Positions 1 through 7,941 of a DNA stretch of 64,000 nt are shown here, in pieces (position 1 is the stretch's first letter; every line of letters starts with the position of its first letter). Location: contig NZ_CP197401.1 of NCBI RefSeq assembly GCF_052162025.1, forward strand, positions 2,666,001 through 2,730,000, read 5' to 3'. The position numbers and the translations under genes were made by a program. This DNA comes from Methylobacter sp015476545 (lineage in GTDB: Bacteria > Pseudomonadota > Gammaproteobacteria > Methylococcales > Methylomonadaceae). The notes under the pieces are model-generated. The model had not been told where the DNA came from. It saw nothing but the letters and a program-made list of their open reading frames with translations, and ran no database searches.

Positions 1-163
1 GATCACGCTCGCCGATCAAATCAATAAAATCGGCAAACTGCCTATCGGCTATCCAGCCTGACTCCCTGTCCATGCATAAAAGACGGCTGGCGCTGCGGTC
101 AGGCAAGGGTTTTTGGGCGATCAGATGTTCGGGTAAATAGTAATTAAAGTCACTTTTCTTCAT
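1..163 (-). CDS. queA: tRNA preQ1 ribosyltransferase-isomerase QueA, N-terminal part
   Basis: The minus strand from the ATG at 163 reads MKKSDFNYYLPEHLIAQKPL and continues with a RSASRLLCMDRESG stretch, which is the characteristic start of QueA. QueA moves the ribosyl part of S-adenosylmethionine onto preQ1 in tRNA, making epoxyqueuosine at wobble position 34. Only about 54 residues of a usual ~345 are present because the window edge cuts the gene. The gene points away from the tRNA-Leu on the other strand. The family call rests on the SDFxYxLPxxLIAQ and SRLL motifs only. Confidence 0.9.
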   Translation of the reverse strand, partial: MKKSDFNYYLPEHLIAQKPLPDRSASRLLCMDRESGWIADRQFADFIDLIGERD

Positions 164-208
164 GGCGCGCGATGTTATCAGTTTTGAGCTGACGAATATA
201 CTTAAAAA

Positions 209-367
209 ACTGATGTTATGCAGTTGTAGGATCGAATTTACTTGTGTCCCTTGTGGGGTATTCGACCAAGGCAAACGCCTGCGTGTACCGGCCTCTGTAG
301 TGCGAATAAATTCTCACCTATAGCGCACTAAAACAGCACATAAATCGATGCGTACGTAACATCAGGT
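209..367. repeat. Short MITE-like repeat, family A ends
   Basis: This 159-bp block begins with CTGATGTTATGCA and ends with TGCGTACGTAACATCAG, inverted ends shared with the larger repeats at 823-2506, 32506-34109 and 39076-39486. Its interior (226-318) is a separate subrepeat that recurs inverted at 25796-25887 and partly at 31054-31097. No coding capacity is seen. It occupies most of the gap between queA and the tRNA gene. A clean target duplication is not visible because the flanks are A-rich. Confidence 0.7.
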
Positions 368-427
368 AAAAAATTAAAAAATAAACTGGACAAGACTAAA
401 AAAGCTTATCTATAATATGAGCTCTTT

Positions 428-514
428 GCCGGGGTGGCGAAACTGGTAGACGCGTTGGATTCAAAATCCAATTGGGGTGACTCAGTGTCGGTTCGATTCC
501 GACCCTCGGTACCA
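428..514 (+). tRNA. tRNA-Leu (anticodon CAA)
   Basis: An 87-nt cloverleaf can be read by eye. The acceptor GCCGGGG pairs with CCTCGGT using two G-U pairs. The anticodon stem TTGGA/TCCAA encloses the loop TTCAAAA with anticodon CAA for the UUG codon. A long class II variable arm follows, then GGTTCGATTCC as the T arm and an encoded CCA end. It sits alone with a terminator just downstream. A decayed integrase lies about 150 bp further on, so this gene may once have served as an attachment site. Confidence 0.97.
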
Positions 515-545
515 AATTTAGGTTCCGTGCAGTGCAAAGAACTAC

Positions 546-581
546 AAAAACCCGCAAGCTGTAAGGCTTAGCGGGTTTTTT
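546..581 (+). terminator. Rho-independent terminator of tRNA-Leu
   Basis: The arms AACCCGC and GCGGGTT, extended inward by AAGC/GCTT, form a hairpin followed directly by a run of six T. It lies about 30 nt after the CCA end, as expected for a monocistronic tRNA transcript. Confidence 0.85.
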
Positions 582-660
582 ATTGTCCAACGAAATACAA
601 TAAATACAGTAACACTCGACAATTTTTGCAGCAACTCCAAAGCGGCAAAAAAGTTACTGC

Positions 661-798
661 ATGGCAAGACAACTACTCACCAACACCGCACTGTGCAACG
701 CCAAGCAGAAGCCAAAGACAAGCAGCTTAATGACGGCGGCGGACTGCATCAACTCATCAAACCCAATGGCGTTAAATACTGTCGATTTGATCATATGG
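661..798 (+). pseudogene. Tyrosine integrase N-terminal remnant (frameshifted)
   Basis: From the ATG at 661 the reading MARQLLTNTALCNAKQKPK matches the start of the DUF4102-type arm-binding domain of phage and island integrases. A frameshift near 709-716 then moves the homology to another frame, which reads AKDKQLNDGGGLHQLIKPNG followed by VKYCRF, the usual continuation. Nothing recognisable follows before the repeat at 823, so only about 45 residues of a ~400-residue protein remain. Its position just behind a tRNA gene fits the remains of an island that used tRNA-Leu as its attachment site; that link is an inference. Confidence 0.75.
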
Positions 799-1081
799 GT
801 AAGGCGAGAAATAACTTCCTAACTGATGTTACGCAGTAAGTTGAATTCAAATCGGTTTAGGGCGAGTTACTTGCTTTTAACAGCCTGTGTAGGCTGGGTT
901 GGAGCTTTAGCGGAAACCCGGCAGGGGCGGCCGAAACGCCGGATTTAGTAGTCTAGCCTACCCCGCTGCCTTGCCAAAATCAAGGCGAAATCCACGGTAG
1001 GGTACGCATCGCGTACCTTTCCGGACTTGTGGCGTGCCGAAAAGCCCTGGACAGGTACGCGATGCGTACCCTTATATCTCG

Positions 1082-1276
1082 ATTTTACCCAATTAGGGAT
1101 AAAATCCCCGGCTGATCACCGGGCGGGAAGCGGAGAAGCCGGGCGTACCCTGAGGCTTCGAGCCTGCTGCGTAGATTTCGCTCTCCGTTTCCCTCATCCG
1201 CCTCATAAGTTCGTACGGTATGCGTAGGCCCCCGTTTCGCCGGGAGAGCCTGTATGATCTAAGGCTGAACCAGGCG
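1082..1276 (+). ncRNA. Predicted IS110 bridge RNA (copy 1)
   Basis: The left end folds into successive hairpins. A 5' hairpin (ATTTTACCC/GGG-A-TAAAAT) lies at 1082-1105. A first loop is closed by 1125-1136 pairing with 1182-1193. It contains GCGTACCCT (1143-1151), identical to the target left half plus core, and CGTAG (1170-1174), complementary to the right target CTACG. A second loop is closed by CGCCT/AGGCG (1199-1203, 1272-1276). It contains ACGGTAT (1215-1221), identical to the element's right end (2301-2307), and GATCTAAG (1256-1263), complementary at 7 of 8 positions to the element's left end. The order matches target-binding and donor-binding loops. The RNA boundaries are an estimate. 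Confidence 0.7.
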
Positions 1277-1330
1277 TATGCCTTAAAATTGATCTTATTG
1301 ATTTTATATAGTTTTTTGGAGTGTTTAAAG

Positions 1331-2289
1331 ATGTCCCAAGTGACGGTTGGTGTGGATATTGCCAAGCATAAATTCGATGTTGCCCGCCTGGAGAACGGCA
1401 AATACAAGCATAAAAAATTCGACAACACGCCGGAAGGTTTTGCCGCTTTGATCGTCTGGCTGACGACGTTCGGCGGCGTCAAGCCCTCGGTTTGCATGGA
1501 AGCGACTGGCGCCTACAGCATCCCTCTGGCCGAATGCCTGGCCCAATCAGGCTATCCGGTGGCTGTCGTCAATCCTGCCAGAATCAAGGGATTCGCCAAG
1601 AGCGAATTGAGCCGAATCAAGACCGACAAGGCTGACGCCAAGCTGATCGCCCGGTATGCCCAGGAAAAGAAACCGCCTTTGTGGACGCCGCCACCTGCCA
1701 ATATCCGCGAACTGCAAGCCTTATTACGCCGGATCGAAGACCTGCTGGAATGCAGCAAATGGAGAAAAACAGACTGGATACGGCTGACCCCACGATTGCC
1801 GAATCCATCAGAGCCGTCTTGGCACATCTGGAGCAGGCGCTTAAAACCACACGCGAACGCGTTCAACGTCTTATCGATCAAGACCCTGATCTCAGGCACC
1901 GGCGCGCTTTGCTGGAAACGATTCCTGGCATCGGCGAAGCCTCCTCTGCCCACCTCATGGTCGCTTTGAGCGATCACTACGGCTTCACCACCGCCAAGCA
2001 AGCTGTCGCCTTTGCTGGACTCAATCCCGCCTTGAACGAATCCGGCAAGTGGAAAGGCAAAACCCGCATTTCCAAGATGGGTGATCCGATGTTGCGCGCG
2101 AAGCTATACATGCCCGCCGTGGTCGCGGGAAGACACAATCCCGTCATCCGCCTTTTCCGCGAACGCTTGGCTGCACGCGGCAAGAATGGCATGGCCATCG
2201 CCTGTGCTTCAATGCGCAAACTCGTCCATATCGCCTTTGCCATCCTGAAATCGAATAAACCTTTCGACCCCAATTTTGCGCTTGCATAA
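1331..2289 (+). pseudogene. IS110-family transposase, 1-bp frameshift
   Basis: Starting at the ATG at 1331 behind a GGAG ribosome site, the frame begins MSQVTVGVDIAKHKFDVARL. This is the RuvC-like DEDD domain of IS110 recombinases. The intact copy at 32632-33591 reads GGAAATGC at the corresponding place; here one A is missing near 1750, so the first frame runs off and the C-terminal half continues in another frame. The C-terminal part keeps the Tnp_20 signature with the RISKMG serine. Apart from this base the two copies look the same. This copy should not make active enzyme unless ribosomes shift, but could be mobilised in trans. Confidence 0.9.
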
Positions 2290-2348
2290 TGGGCAACAAG
2301 ACGGTATCTACGAAGATAGGGAAACGCCAAATGCGGGGCTTATGAACT

Positions 2349-2442
2349 CAGCCTGCGTGGGAACCGATACCGAGCTTTGAGAGCAGCACGTCGTATCCAA
2401 GCTCAGTATGCGTTCCCACACAGGAGCGCGGGAACGAGGAAA
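2349..2442. repeat. Small hairpin repeat inserted in family A element
   Basis: This block is absent from the two other large copies of the repeat. It begins GCCTGCGTGGGAAC and contains the inverted counterpart GTTCCCACACAGG, with a GAGGAAAC edge. It looks like a third class of short non-coding inverted-repeat element. Boundaries are approximate. Confidence 0.5.
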
Positions 2443-2753
2443 CCTCCGCTAAAAGCCGCGGTGCTCGGCGCGGCAAACCGGACGAAACCACCTTTGCGTA
2501 ATGTCAGACAGGACAATGACGAAGCAAGCAACTACCCAATTGTTTGACTTTTTTGGAAGGCAGCTTAACCGACTAAAGAAATCCCACTTACGAGATACAC
2601 ACCCACCAGACCAGAATCCATGACGCACGAGAAACAGCAATGGATTATTAGATTGCAAAGCTCAGCCTTGCATTTTTCCGACTATGAAAATATAAAGCAT
2701 GGTTAAGAATTTGGCTTTGCGCAGGCCCAATCGGGTACCGGGAGACACAGGCA

Positions 2754-3239
2754 TTAAAACAGCAGCATGTATACAGCTAATGCCCCTGCTGCTAAAGGCG
2801 CGACGAACTCGAATGCAAGCTTAAAAAAAGCAATTGGCCCGTACCAGTCGCTCAGCCATTGAGCTCTAGCGCTGCTTTGGTGAAGCTCTTCGCATTCCGC
2901 CCAATCTTCGTATAACCCTTCTTGAGACTCTCGCATTAGCTTGGCGAGATAATCTTTGCAATCTTTCCGCCAAATGAAGAACTCAGCCAAACCATACCCG
3001 ATGAAGACCAAGAAGAAGTATGCAACGACGACTGCCGTCAAGGCTAAAAATGAATATTGTACCGACAGAACAAAGTCGATTCCGAGTACATTAAGTTTTT
3101 GGAGAGCCATATTATCAATAGCTCCGATGACAATGCCGACTGCACTTGCAATCAGCAGGTTACGGCGTTTTTTGGGTGCGACTTTACTCAAAGAACCGTT
3201 AAGCAATTCGGTGAAGAAAGAGTCTGATATACCCAGCAT
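2754..3239 (-). CDS. Hypothetical membrane protein
   Basis: A 161-residue protein of no family I recognise. It has a basic stretch (PKKRR near residue 22), two long hydrophobic segments at about 28-45 and 60-85, a charged middle region at about 90-130, and a C-terminal hydrophobic segment ending AGALAVYMLLF. It is probably an inner-membrane protein with three or four passes. The start at 3239 is the only plausible ATG; no strong ribosome site precedes it. It stands alone between a repeat element and an AT-rich region, so context says nothing about its role. Confidence 0.6.
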   Translation of the reverse strand: MLGISDSFFTELLNGSLSKVAPKKRRNLLIASAVGIVIGAIDNMALQKLNVLGIDFVLSVQYSFLALTAVVVAYFFLVFIGYGLAEFFIWRKDCKDYLAKLMRESQEGLYEDWAECEELHQSSARAQWLSDWYGPIAFFKLAFEFVAPLAAGALAVYMLLF

Positions 3240-3907
3240 CTAAAACAATACATATAAATAATTCATAAGGATTATAAGACAATAAAAAATGCCTTACAAA
3301 CAAAATTAATATTCTTTATTTATTTATAAAAATTGATAAAAACTACATACCAGACAGCAATAATACAGAAACGGCACCACCCCATCCCCAGCCCTCCAAA
3401 GCAAGCCCAAGCAGAAAACAATTTCAAAAGCAACAGACCACGTTCATCTCGCATTTTTGCAATTTTATCAATTTTTTCCAACACCATTTATATTTCCAAC
3501 CCCTACAAGGAAGAAATTTTACATAGTCAAGAACAAATTGCCGTTTTGCGATACAAGTCAATTTAAATCAACGGACAATGTACTAACATTGCTTACCTTA
3601 AGATTCAATTAATACTCTAAAACTACTATATATTTCGAGCACTCACATTGCGTGCAATATATGCAATATCAAAATTGAATCGGCGAAATAAGCAATATAA
3701 CGTATATGCAATCCAATGCCATTTTTATAAAATCTAGCAAATATACCATAAGAATATAATCTGCTAGCTCATGCAGTCTGGCACTAAAAACAACCAATTA
3801 CCGTGAGTGCAAAGATTTTTCTTGCTTAATATAGAAATCAACGACAATCCCTACTACCTCAATACTTAGTAGACGACTATTTTTAAGCATTTAAATTTGA
3901 TCCGTTT
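3240..3907. other. AT-rich intergenic region upstream of regulator gene
   Basis: These 668 bases are strongly AT-rich. The open frames inside are low-complexity and lack ribosome sites. The region should carry the promoter of the regulator gene at 3908, but I cannot pick a convincing -35/-10 pair. No repeat of the families in this window was noticed. Confidence 0.4.
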
Positions 3908-4588
3908 ATGAAAAAACAATTCGACTCCAGCAAAAAACAACTTAATTTTAACGCAAGCCTTGAAAGCGACGCCTATTATAATACGCGCGAGGTTGCTGAA
4001 ATGCTGGGATTGTCATTAGGCACCGTGCAGAAAATGGTTGAGAGAGGGGTGCTGCAAGCCTGGAAAACCGCAGGCGGCCATCGCCGGATTCTTGGCAGCT
4101 CCATCGAAGACTTTCTGAAAACCCACCAACAGCAACCCAATACCTTCTTTGATCAATCCAAGAACCTATCCGTCCTTCTCATAGAAGATAATTCGTCCTT
4201 ACAAAAGCATTATGAACAATCCGTTGCGGAATCGAATATGCCCATCGATCTCTCCTTTGTTAATGATGGATTATCCGCATTTGTTGAAATCGCCAAACAC
4301 TCTCCTGACATTCTAATCACTGATCTGTGTATATCTGGAGTAGACGGTTTAGAAATGATAAATACCATTAGAAAGGATCCTTGGTTCGACACGATGGACA
4401 TCATTGTAGTCACCACATTAAACAAGACCGATATCGACAACAAAGGCCACTTACCCAAAGACGTGACAGTATTTTACAAACCAATGCCCTTTAACACACT
4501 CTATGGATATGTAAGCGCCAAGCTGGCATTACTGCAAAGGGTTAACCAGCCCCCTCTTTGCCGACTTGGCGAGTACACGTCTATTTAA
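3908..4588 (+). CDS. Excisionase-type HTH/receiver-domain regulator
   Basis: A 226-residue two-domain protein. Residues ~22-72 (YYNTREVAEMLGLSLGTVQK followed by AGGHRRI) form a MerR/excisionase-like winged helix with the usual GGHRR wing. Residues ~87-205 form a CheY-like receiver: the acidic pair in LLIEDN, phospho-acceptor Asp in LITDLCISG, Thr in VVTTLN and Lys in FYKPMPF are all present, so it looks phosphorylatable. The order, DNA-binding domain first and receiver last, is the reverse of classical response regulators. No kinase gene is adjacent. It lies at the edge of the polysaccharide locus and may control it; that is an inference from position. Confidence 0.8.
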   Translation: MKKQFDSSKKQLNFNASLESDAYYNTREVAEMLGLSLGTVQKMVERGVLQAWKTAGGHRRILGSSIEDFLKTHQQQPNTFFDQSKNLSVLLIEDNSSLQKHYEQSVAESNMPIDLSFVNDGLSAFVEIAKHSPDILITDLCISGVDGLEMINTIRKDPWFDTMDIIVVTTLNKTDIDNKGHLPKDVTVFYKPMPFNTLYGYVSAKLALLQRVNQPPLCRLGEYTSI

Positions 4589-4744
4589 GACAACCTCAAG
4601 CCTTGCCATTAGTCAACTACCGCTCCGGCAGCATTCTCGGCATTAAAATGATGAGCACTCCTCATAAGCCCGCCAGCATGAAAGCGCTCAGCGGGCAATA
4701 AGTCATGAGCTTGTCGCAAATAAATACATCAAAAAATCACGGGA

Positions 4745-6064
4745 TCATCGGCCGATGGCGTAATATTGCAAGCCGCTGCGCCGGACCAGATGCGGCTCGT
4801 ACATGTTACGTCCGTCGAAAATGACTTTATCCTGCAGCTGCTGGCTTAAAAAATCAAAGTCCGGGCTGCGGAACTGCTTCCATTCCGTCACAATCACCAG
4901 CGCATCGGCCTGTTTCAGCACCTCCTTGGGCGAATCGCAATAGCTCAATCCCTGCCTGTCGCCATAAATGCGCCGCGCTTCGTCCATCGCTTCCGGATCG
5001 TACGCCTGAATGGTGGCGCCGGCCTCCAGCAAGGCTTCCAGCACGACCCGGCTAGGAGCATCGCGCATGTCGTCGGTATTGGGCTTGAATGACAAGCCCC
5101 ACAGGGCGAAGGTCTTGCCGCTTAAAGCGCCTTGATAGTGCTGATTGATCTTATCGAACAGCCGGTGCTTCTGGCGGTTGTTGACGTTCTCCACGGCATT
5201 GAGCAGTTCCGCCTGATAGCCGCATTCTTTGGCCGTCCGCTCCAGCGCCTTGACGTCTTTCGGGAAGCAGGAGCCGCCATAGCCGCAGCCGGGATAGATA
5301 AAGCTGTAGCCTATGCGCGTGTCGGAGCCTATCCCCTGCCGGACATGCTCGATATCGGCGCCCAGCTGTTCGGCCAGATTGGCCAGTTCGTTCATAAAGC
5401 TGATTTTGGTCGCCAGCATGGCGTTGGCCGCGTATTTGGTCAGTTCCGCCGAGCGGATGTCCATGGTAATGACGCGCTCGTAGCTGCGGTTGAACGGCGC
5501 ATACAGGGCCCGAAGCAGTTCGGCGGTCCGGGGATTGTCTGTGCCGATGACGATACGGTCGGGCTTCATGAAGTCGCTCAAGGCATCGCCTTCTTTCAGA
5601 AATTCGGGATTGGACACGACATCGAACTCCAGGTCCAGGCCGCGATTGTCCAGGATTTTCTGCATCGTCGCCTTGACCTTGTCGGCCGTGCCGACCGGTA
5701 CGGTCGATTTGTCGACAATGACCCGGTAGCCGTCCATATGCTCGGCAATGTTGCGCGCGACCGCCAGCACGTACTGCAGGTCGGCCGAACCGTCTTCATC
5801 GGGCGGCGTGCCGACCGCGATGAACTGAAACAGGCCGTGTTCCACGGCTTCCTTGACATCGGAGGTAAACCGCAGCCGCCCCTCGGCCTGGTTTTCGCGG
5901 ACCATGGCTTCCAGCCCGGGCTCATAAATCGGGATGATGCCTTGTTTGAGTTTTTCTATTTTGGTGACATCGACATCCATGCAGACGACGTCATTGCCGA
6001 CTTCCGCCAGACAGGTTCCGGTCACCAGCCCTACATAACCGCTGCCGAAGATAGTAATTTTCAT
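4745..6064 (-). CDS. ugd: UDP-glucose 6-dehydrogenase
   Basis: A 439-residue enzyme oxidising UDP-glucose to UDP-glucuronate with two NAD+. The N-terminus MKITIFGSGYVGLVTGTCLA is the Rossmann dinucleotide site, and GCGYGGSCFPKD near residue 260 holds the catalytic cysteine. The C-terminal UDP-binding domain is complete (SFKPNTDDMRDAPS). Length is normal for the family. It is divergent to wecA and separated from it by a long AT-rich region. Its product is the likely substrate of the UDP-glucuronate 4-epimerase encoded at the far end of the locus. Confidence 0.95.
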   Translation of the reverse strand: MKITIFGSGYVGLVTGTCLAEVGNDVVCMDVDVTKIEKLKQGIIPIYEPGLEAMVRENQAEGRLRFTSDVKEAVEHGLFQFIAVGTPPDEDGSADLQYVLAVARNIAEHMDGYRVIVDKSTVPVGTADKVKATMQKILDNRGLDLEFDVVSNPEFLKEGDALSDFMKPDRIVIGTDNPRTAELLRALYAPFNRSYERVITMDIRSAELTKYAANAMLATKISFMNELANLAEQLGADIEHVRQGIGSDTRIGYSFIYPGCGYGGSCFPKDVKALERTAKECGYQAELLNAVENVNNRQKHRLFDKINQHYQGALSGKTFALWGLSFKPNTDDMRDAPSRVVLEALLEAGATIQAYDPEAMDEARRIYGDRQGLSYCDSPKEVLKQADALVIVTEWKQFRSPDFDFLSQQLQDKVIFDGRNMYEPHLVRRSGLQYYAIGR

Positions 6065-6807
6065 GATTTTTTACCCTTGATGATTAAAATTTTATTTTCC
6101 TGCCGACTGGATGCCAATAATACTTTGTTGGTTCAGTTATTATATAAGAGCCCCAAAACAGGCTATATGAATTCAGTTTTTAACCGGCATCACCGATCAA
6201 GATAAAATTCAACACAAAACTGGATTTAGAAAACGCAGCATATCTGAATGCTCGCAATATGCGCTTACTTCATAAAATAGCGACAACTAATAAAAACATC
6301 CCATTAGCCATCTTCACCCTAATATTTCATCTTCGCCCCAAAGGAGCAACAATCTTAAATGAAAGATGATTATCAAGTATCAACTGATTTTAGGGTTTAG
6401 AAGCCTTTGATTGAAAAGATTTTTGTTCCTTACCTTAGAACAGAAGCCCACTGCAACCAGCCAATCTATTGAATTATCCACTGTTTTTTTTGCATTATCA
6501 ATTTATTAAGCTATATTTATTATATATATTAATTTTCAACAAAAATTGACAAAAATGCCATATTTACTGTTTAATACTAGGAAGTCACACATTTCAAACC
6601 CTCTTAGAACATCCCTATTGGATATCCATTGAAATGCCTACGAGCATAGGCATGTGCAAGTGAGCGTGTGAAAGCAAATTCATATAAAAATATGACTTAA
6701 AGGATCCCTTAAGAAGAAAATTACAATCTGCTTCTGCAGCAATAACAGTAAAATTTCTCTTCTGAATTGGAACATATCGATTTTAGTAAAGCTAGGAAAT
6801 AGCCTAA
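6065..6807. other. Divergent regulatory region ugd/wecA
   Basis: A 743-bp AT-rich gap between divergent ugd and wecA. Its right part carries a promoter at 6546-6575 and a leader with a conserved TTGAAA block (6629-6634) and the palindrome ATGCCTA-n6-TAGGCAT. Related sequences recur upstream of the glycosyltransferase gene at 24424 and of wzb. No coding region is seen. Confidence 0.55.
6546..6577 (+). promoter_or_regulatory. Candidate promoter of wecA, member of a three-copy set
   Basis: TTGACA at 6546-6551 and TTTAAT at 6570-6575 (or TAATAC at 6572-6577) are spaced like a sigma-70 promoter. About 57-59 bases after the -10 comes TTGAAA (6629), the same arrangement as at 24181-24269 and 26025-26110. 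Confidence 0.5.
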
Positions 6808-7890
6808 GTGTTTAATACTCATTTATTTTGGTATAGCGTAACTTTATGTTTTTTCATGACGTTATTAGCCATCATAGTGCTTAAGCCTATTGCCGCCAAA
6901 GTGGGGCTAACCGACCAGCCAAATTCTCGAAAAAAACATCAAGGAGAGATTCCGCTAATCGGCGGATTAACAATCTACCTCAGCGTCTTCTCAATGCAGA
7001 ATCTGATCGGGCAGGCAAACACAGCTTATCTTGCAGCGGCAGGACTGATTATTTTATGTGGTCTTGCAGATGATTTCAAAAACATAAGCTTTAAAATCCG
7101 GTTAGTTATAGAAATTATAGCTTCATTGATTATGATCAAATGGGCCGGCTATGAAATTACCAGCCTGGATAATTTATTCGGTTTCGGCGAAATCCAATTA
7201 GGCGCGTTCTCGACCGTATTTACAGTCTTTGCAGTGGTCGGCGGAATCAATGCGTTTAACATGATTGACGGCATAGATGGCTTGGCGGGCAGTATGGCTT
7301 TGCTGATTTTTGTTATTTTTGCCATACTGGAAGCGCTATTTCCTTCCAGCAATATCAGCATACCCCTTTTATTAATCATCCCTTCCGTTCTTGCTTTTTT
7401 ACTTTTTAACCTGCGCATATTCGGCAAGAAAAAAGCATCTGTATTTCTAGGCGATGCAGGGAGCATGTTGCTTGGCTTCACCATTTGCTGGCTGATTATT
7501 TCTGCCTCACAAGGCCAGGAAAGAATCATTTCGCCCGTTACAGCTTTATGGGTTATCGCGATTCCTGTTCTTGATACTGTCTGCATCATGCTCAGGCGCT
7601 TCTTTGAAGGCAAATCCGTATTCGACGCTGACCGCAATCATATTCACCATATCTTGATCGATGCCGGCTTCGGGGTCAATCAAACACTCGTCATTATACT
7701 GTTCTTTTCAGCCACATTGACGACCTTTGGTCTAGCAGCAGACATTTTGTTCAATATACCGGCTTGGTTCATGTTTTACCTCTTTATCAGCCTTTTTATC
7801 ACCTATTATCTGGCGGTAATTTTTTCTTCAAGAGTCATGAAGGGCTCCAGGCATTTAGAGGAAAACACACTCAAAGAGGCTAATTTTTAA
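6808..7890 (+). CDS. wecA: WecA/MraY-type undecaprenyl-phosphate sugar-1-phosphate transferase
   Basis: A 360-residue polytopic membrane enzyme that transfers a HexNAc-1-phosphate from its UDP-sugar to undecaprenyl phosphate, priming repeat-unit synthesis. Family marks are GLADDFKN near residue 88, NMIDGIDGLAGS near 150, FLGDAGSML near 215 and the cytoplasmic HIHH motif in ADRNHIHHILIDAGF near 275. The frame opens with GTG at 6808 behind AGGAAAT; a later in-frame ATG at 6856 would cut into the first membrane helix, so GTG is preferred. WecA itself uses UDP-GlcNAc; the exact sugar here is not shown. It is the only priming enzyme in the locus. A decayed copy of its 5' region lies at 26300-26490. 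Confidence 0.9.
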   Translation: MFNTHLFWYSVTLCFFMTLLAIIVLKPIAAKVGLTDQPNSRKKHQGEIPLIGGLTIYLSVFSMQNLIGQANTAYLAAAGLIILCGLADDFKNISFKIRLVIEIIASLIMIKWAGYEITSLDNLFGFGEIQLGAFSTVFTVFAVVGGINAFNMIDGIDGLAGSMALLIFVIFAILEALFPSSNISIPLLLIIPSVLAFLLFNLRIFGKKKASVFLGDAGSMLLGFTICWLIISASQGQERIISPVTALWVIAIPVLDTVCIMLRRFFEGKSVFDADRNHIHHILIDAGFGVNQTLVIILFFSATLTTFGLAADILFNIPAWFMFYLFISLFITYYLAVIFSSRVMKGSRHLEENTLKEANF

Positions 7891-7941
7891 GCATCAAAAA
7901 GCCTTTATAGAATTATTCAGAAAAATAAACCGAGTATTTAA

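Larger units (their letters stand above)
1071..2307 (+). mobile_element. IS110-family insertion sequence, copy 1 (frameshifted)
   Basis: Comparison with the empty site at 39186-39187 fixes both ends. The empty copy, read on its minus strand, joins GCGTACC-CT-ACGAAG; here the left junction is GCGTACC-CT-TATATC and the right junction GGTAT-CT-ACGAAG. The element therefore runs from CT at 1071 to 2307 and is followed by a second CT. It is 1237 bp, with a ~260-bp non-coding left end, one transposase gene and only 18 bp after the stop codon. That layout is typical of the IS110 group proper, where the bridge RNA lies upstream of the recombinase. Confidence 0.9.
823..2506. repeat. Family A repeat element, interrupted by IS110-family copy
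   Basis: The element starts CTGATGTTACGCA and ends in a degenerate GCGTAATGTCAG. Its body matches the empty copy at 39076-39486, including the paired 17-bp palindromes GGTACGC-GAT-GCGTACC. An IS110-family element fills 1071-2307, and a further ~90-bp hairpin repeat sits at 2349-2442. No 9-bp target duplication is visible here, unlike the copy at 32506-34109, so this copy looks older. Confidence 0.75.

Noticed and set aside
396..590. Minus-strand open frame with VPRVGIEPTLSHP text
   Set aside because: It is the well-known spurious frame antisense to a tRNA-Leu and its terminator.
1027..1227. Open frames across the IS110 left end on both strands
   Set aside because: They overlap the structured bridge-RNA region, occur identically in both IS copies and show no protein-like features.
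3333..3566. Short open frame in the AT-rich gap
   Set aside because: No ribosome site, low-complexity composition, no family resemblance.
6065..6807. JUMPstart/ops element (GGCGGTAG) for RfaH in the EPS leaders
   Set aside because: No match to the ops core was found upstream of wecA, of the gene at 24424 or of wzb.
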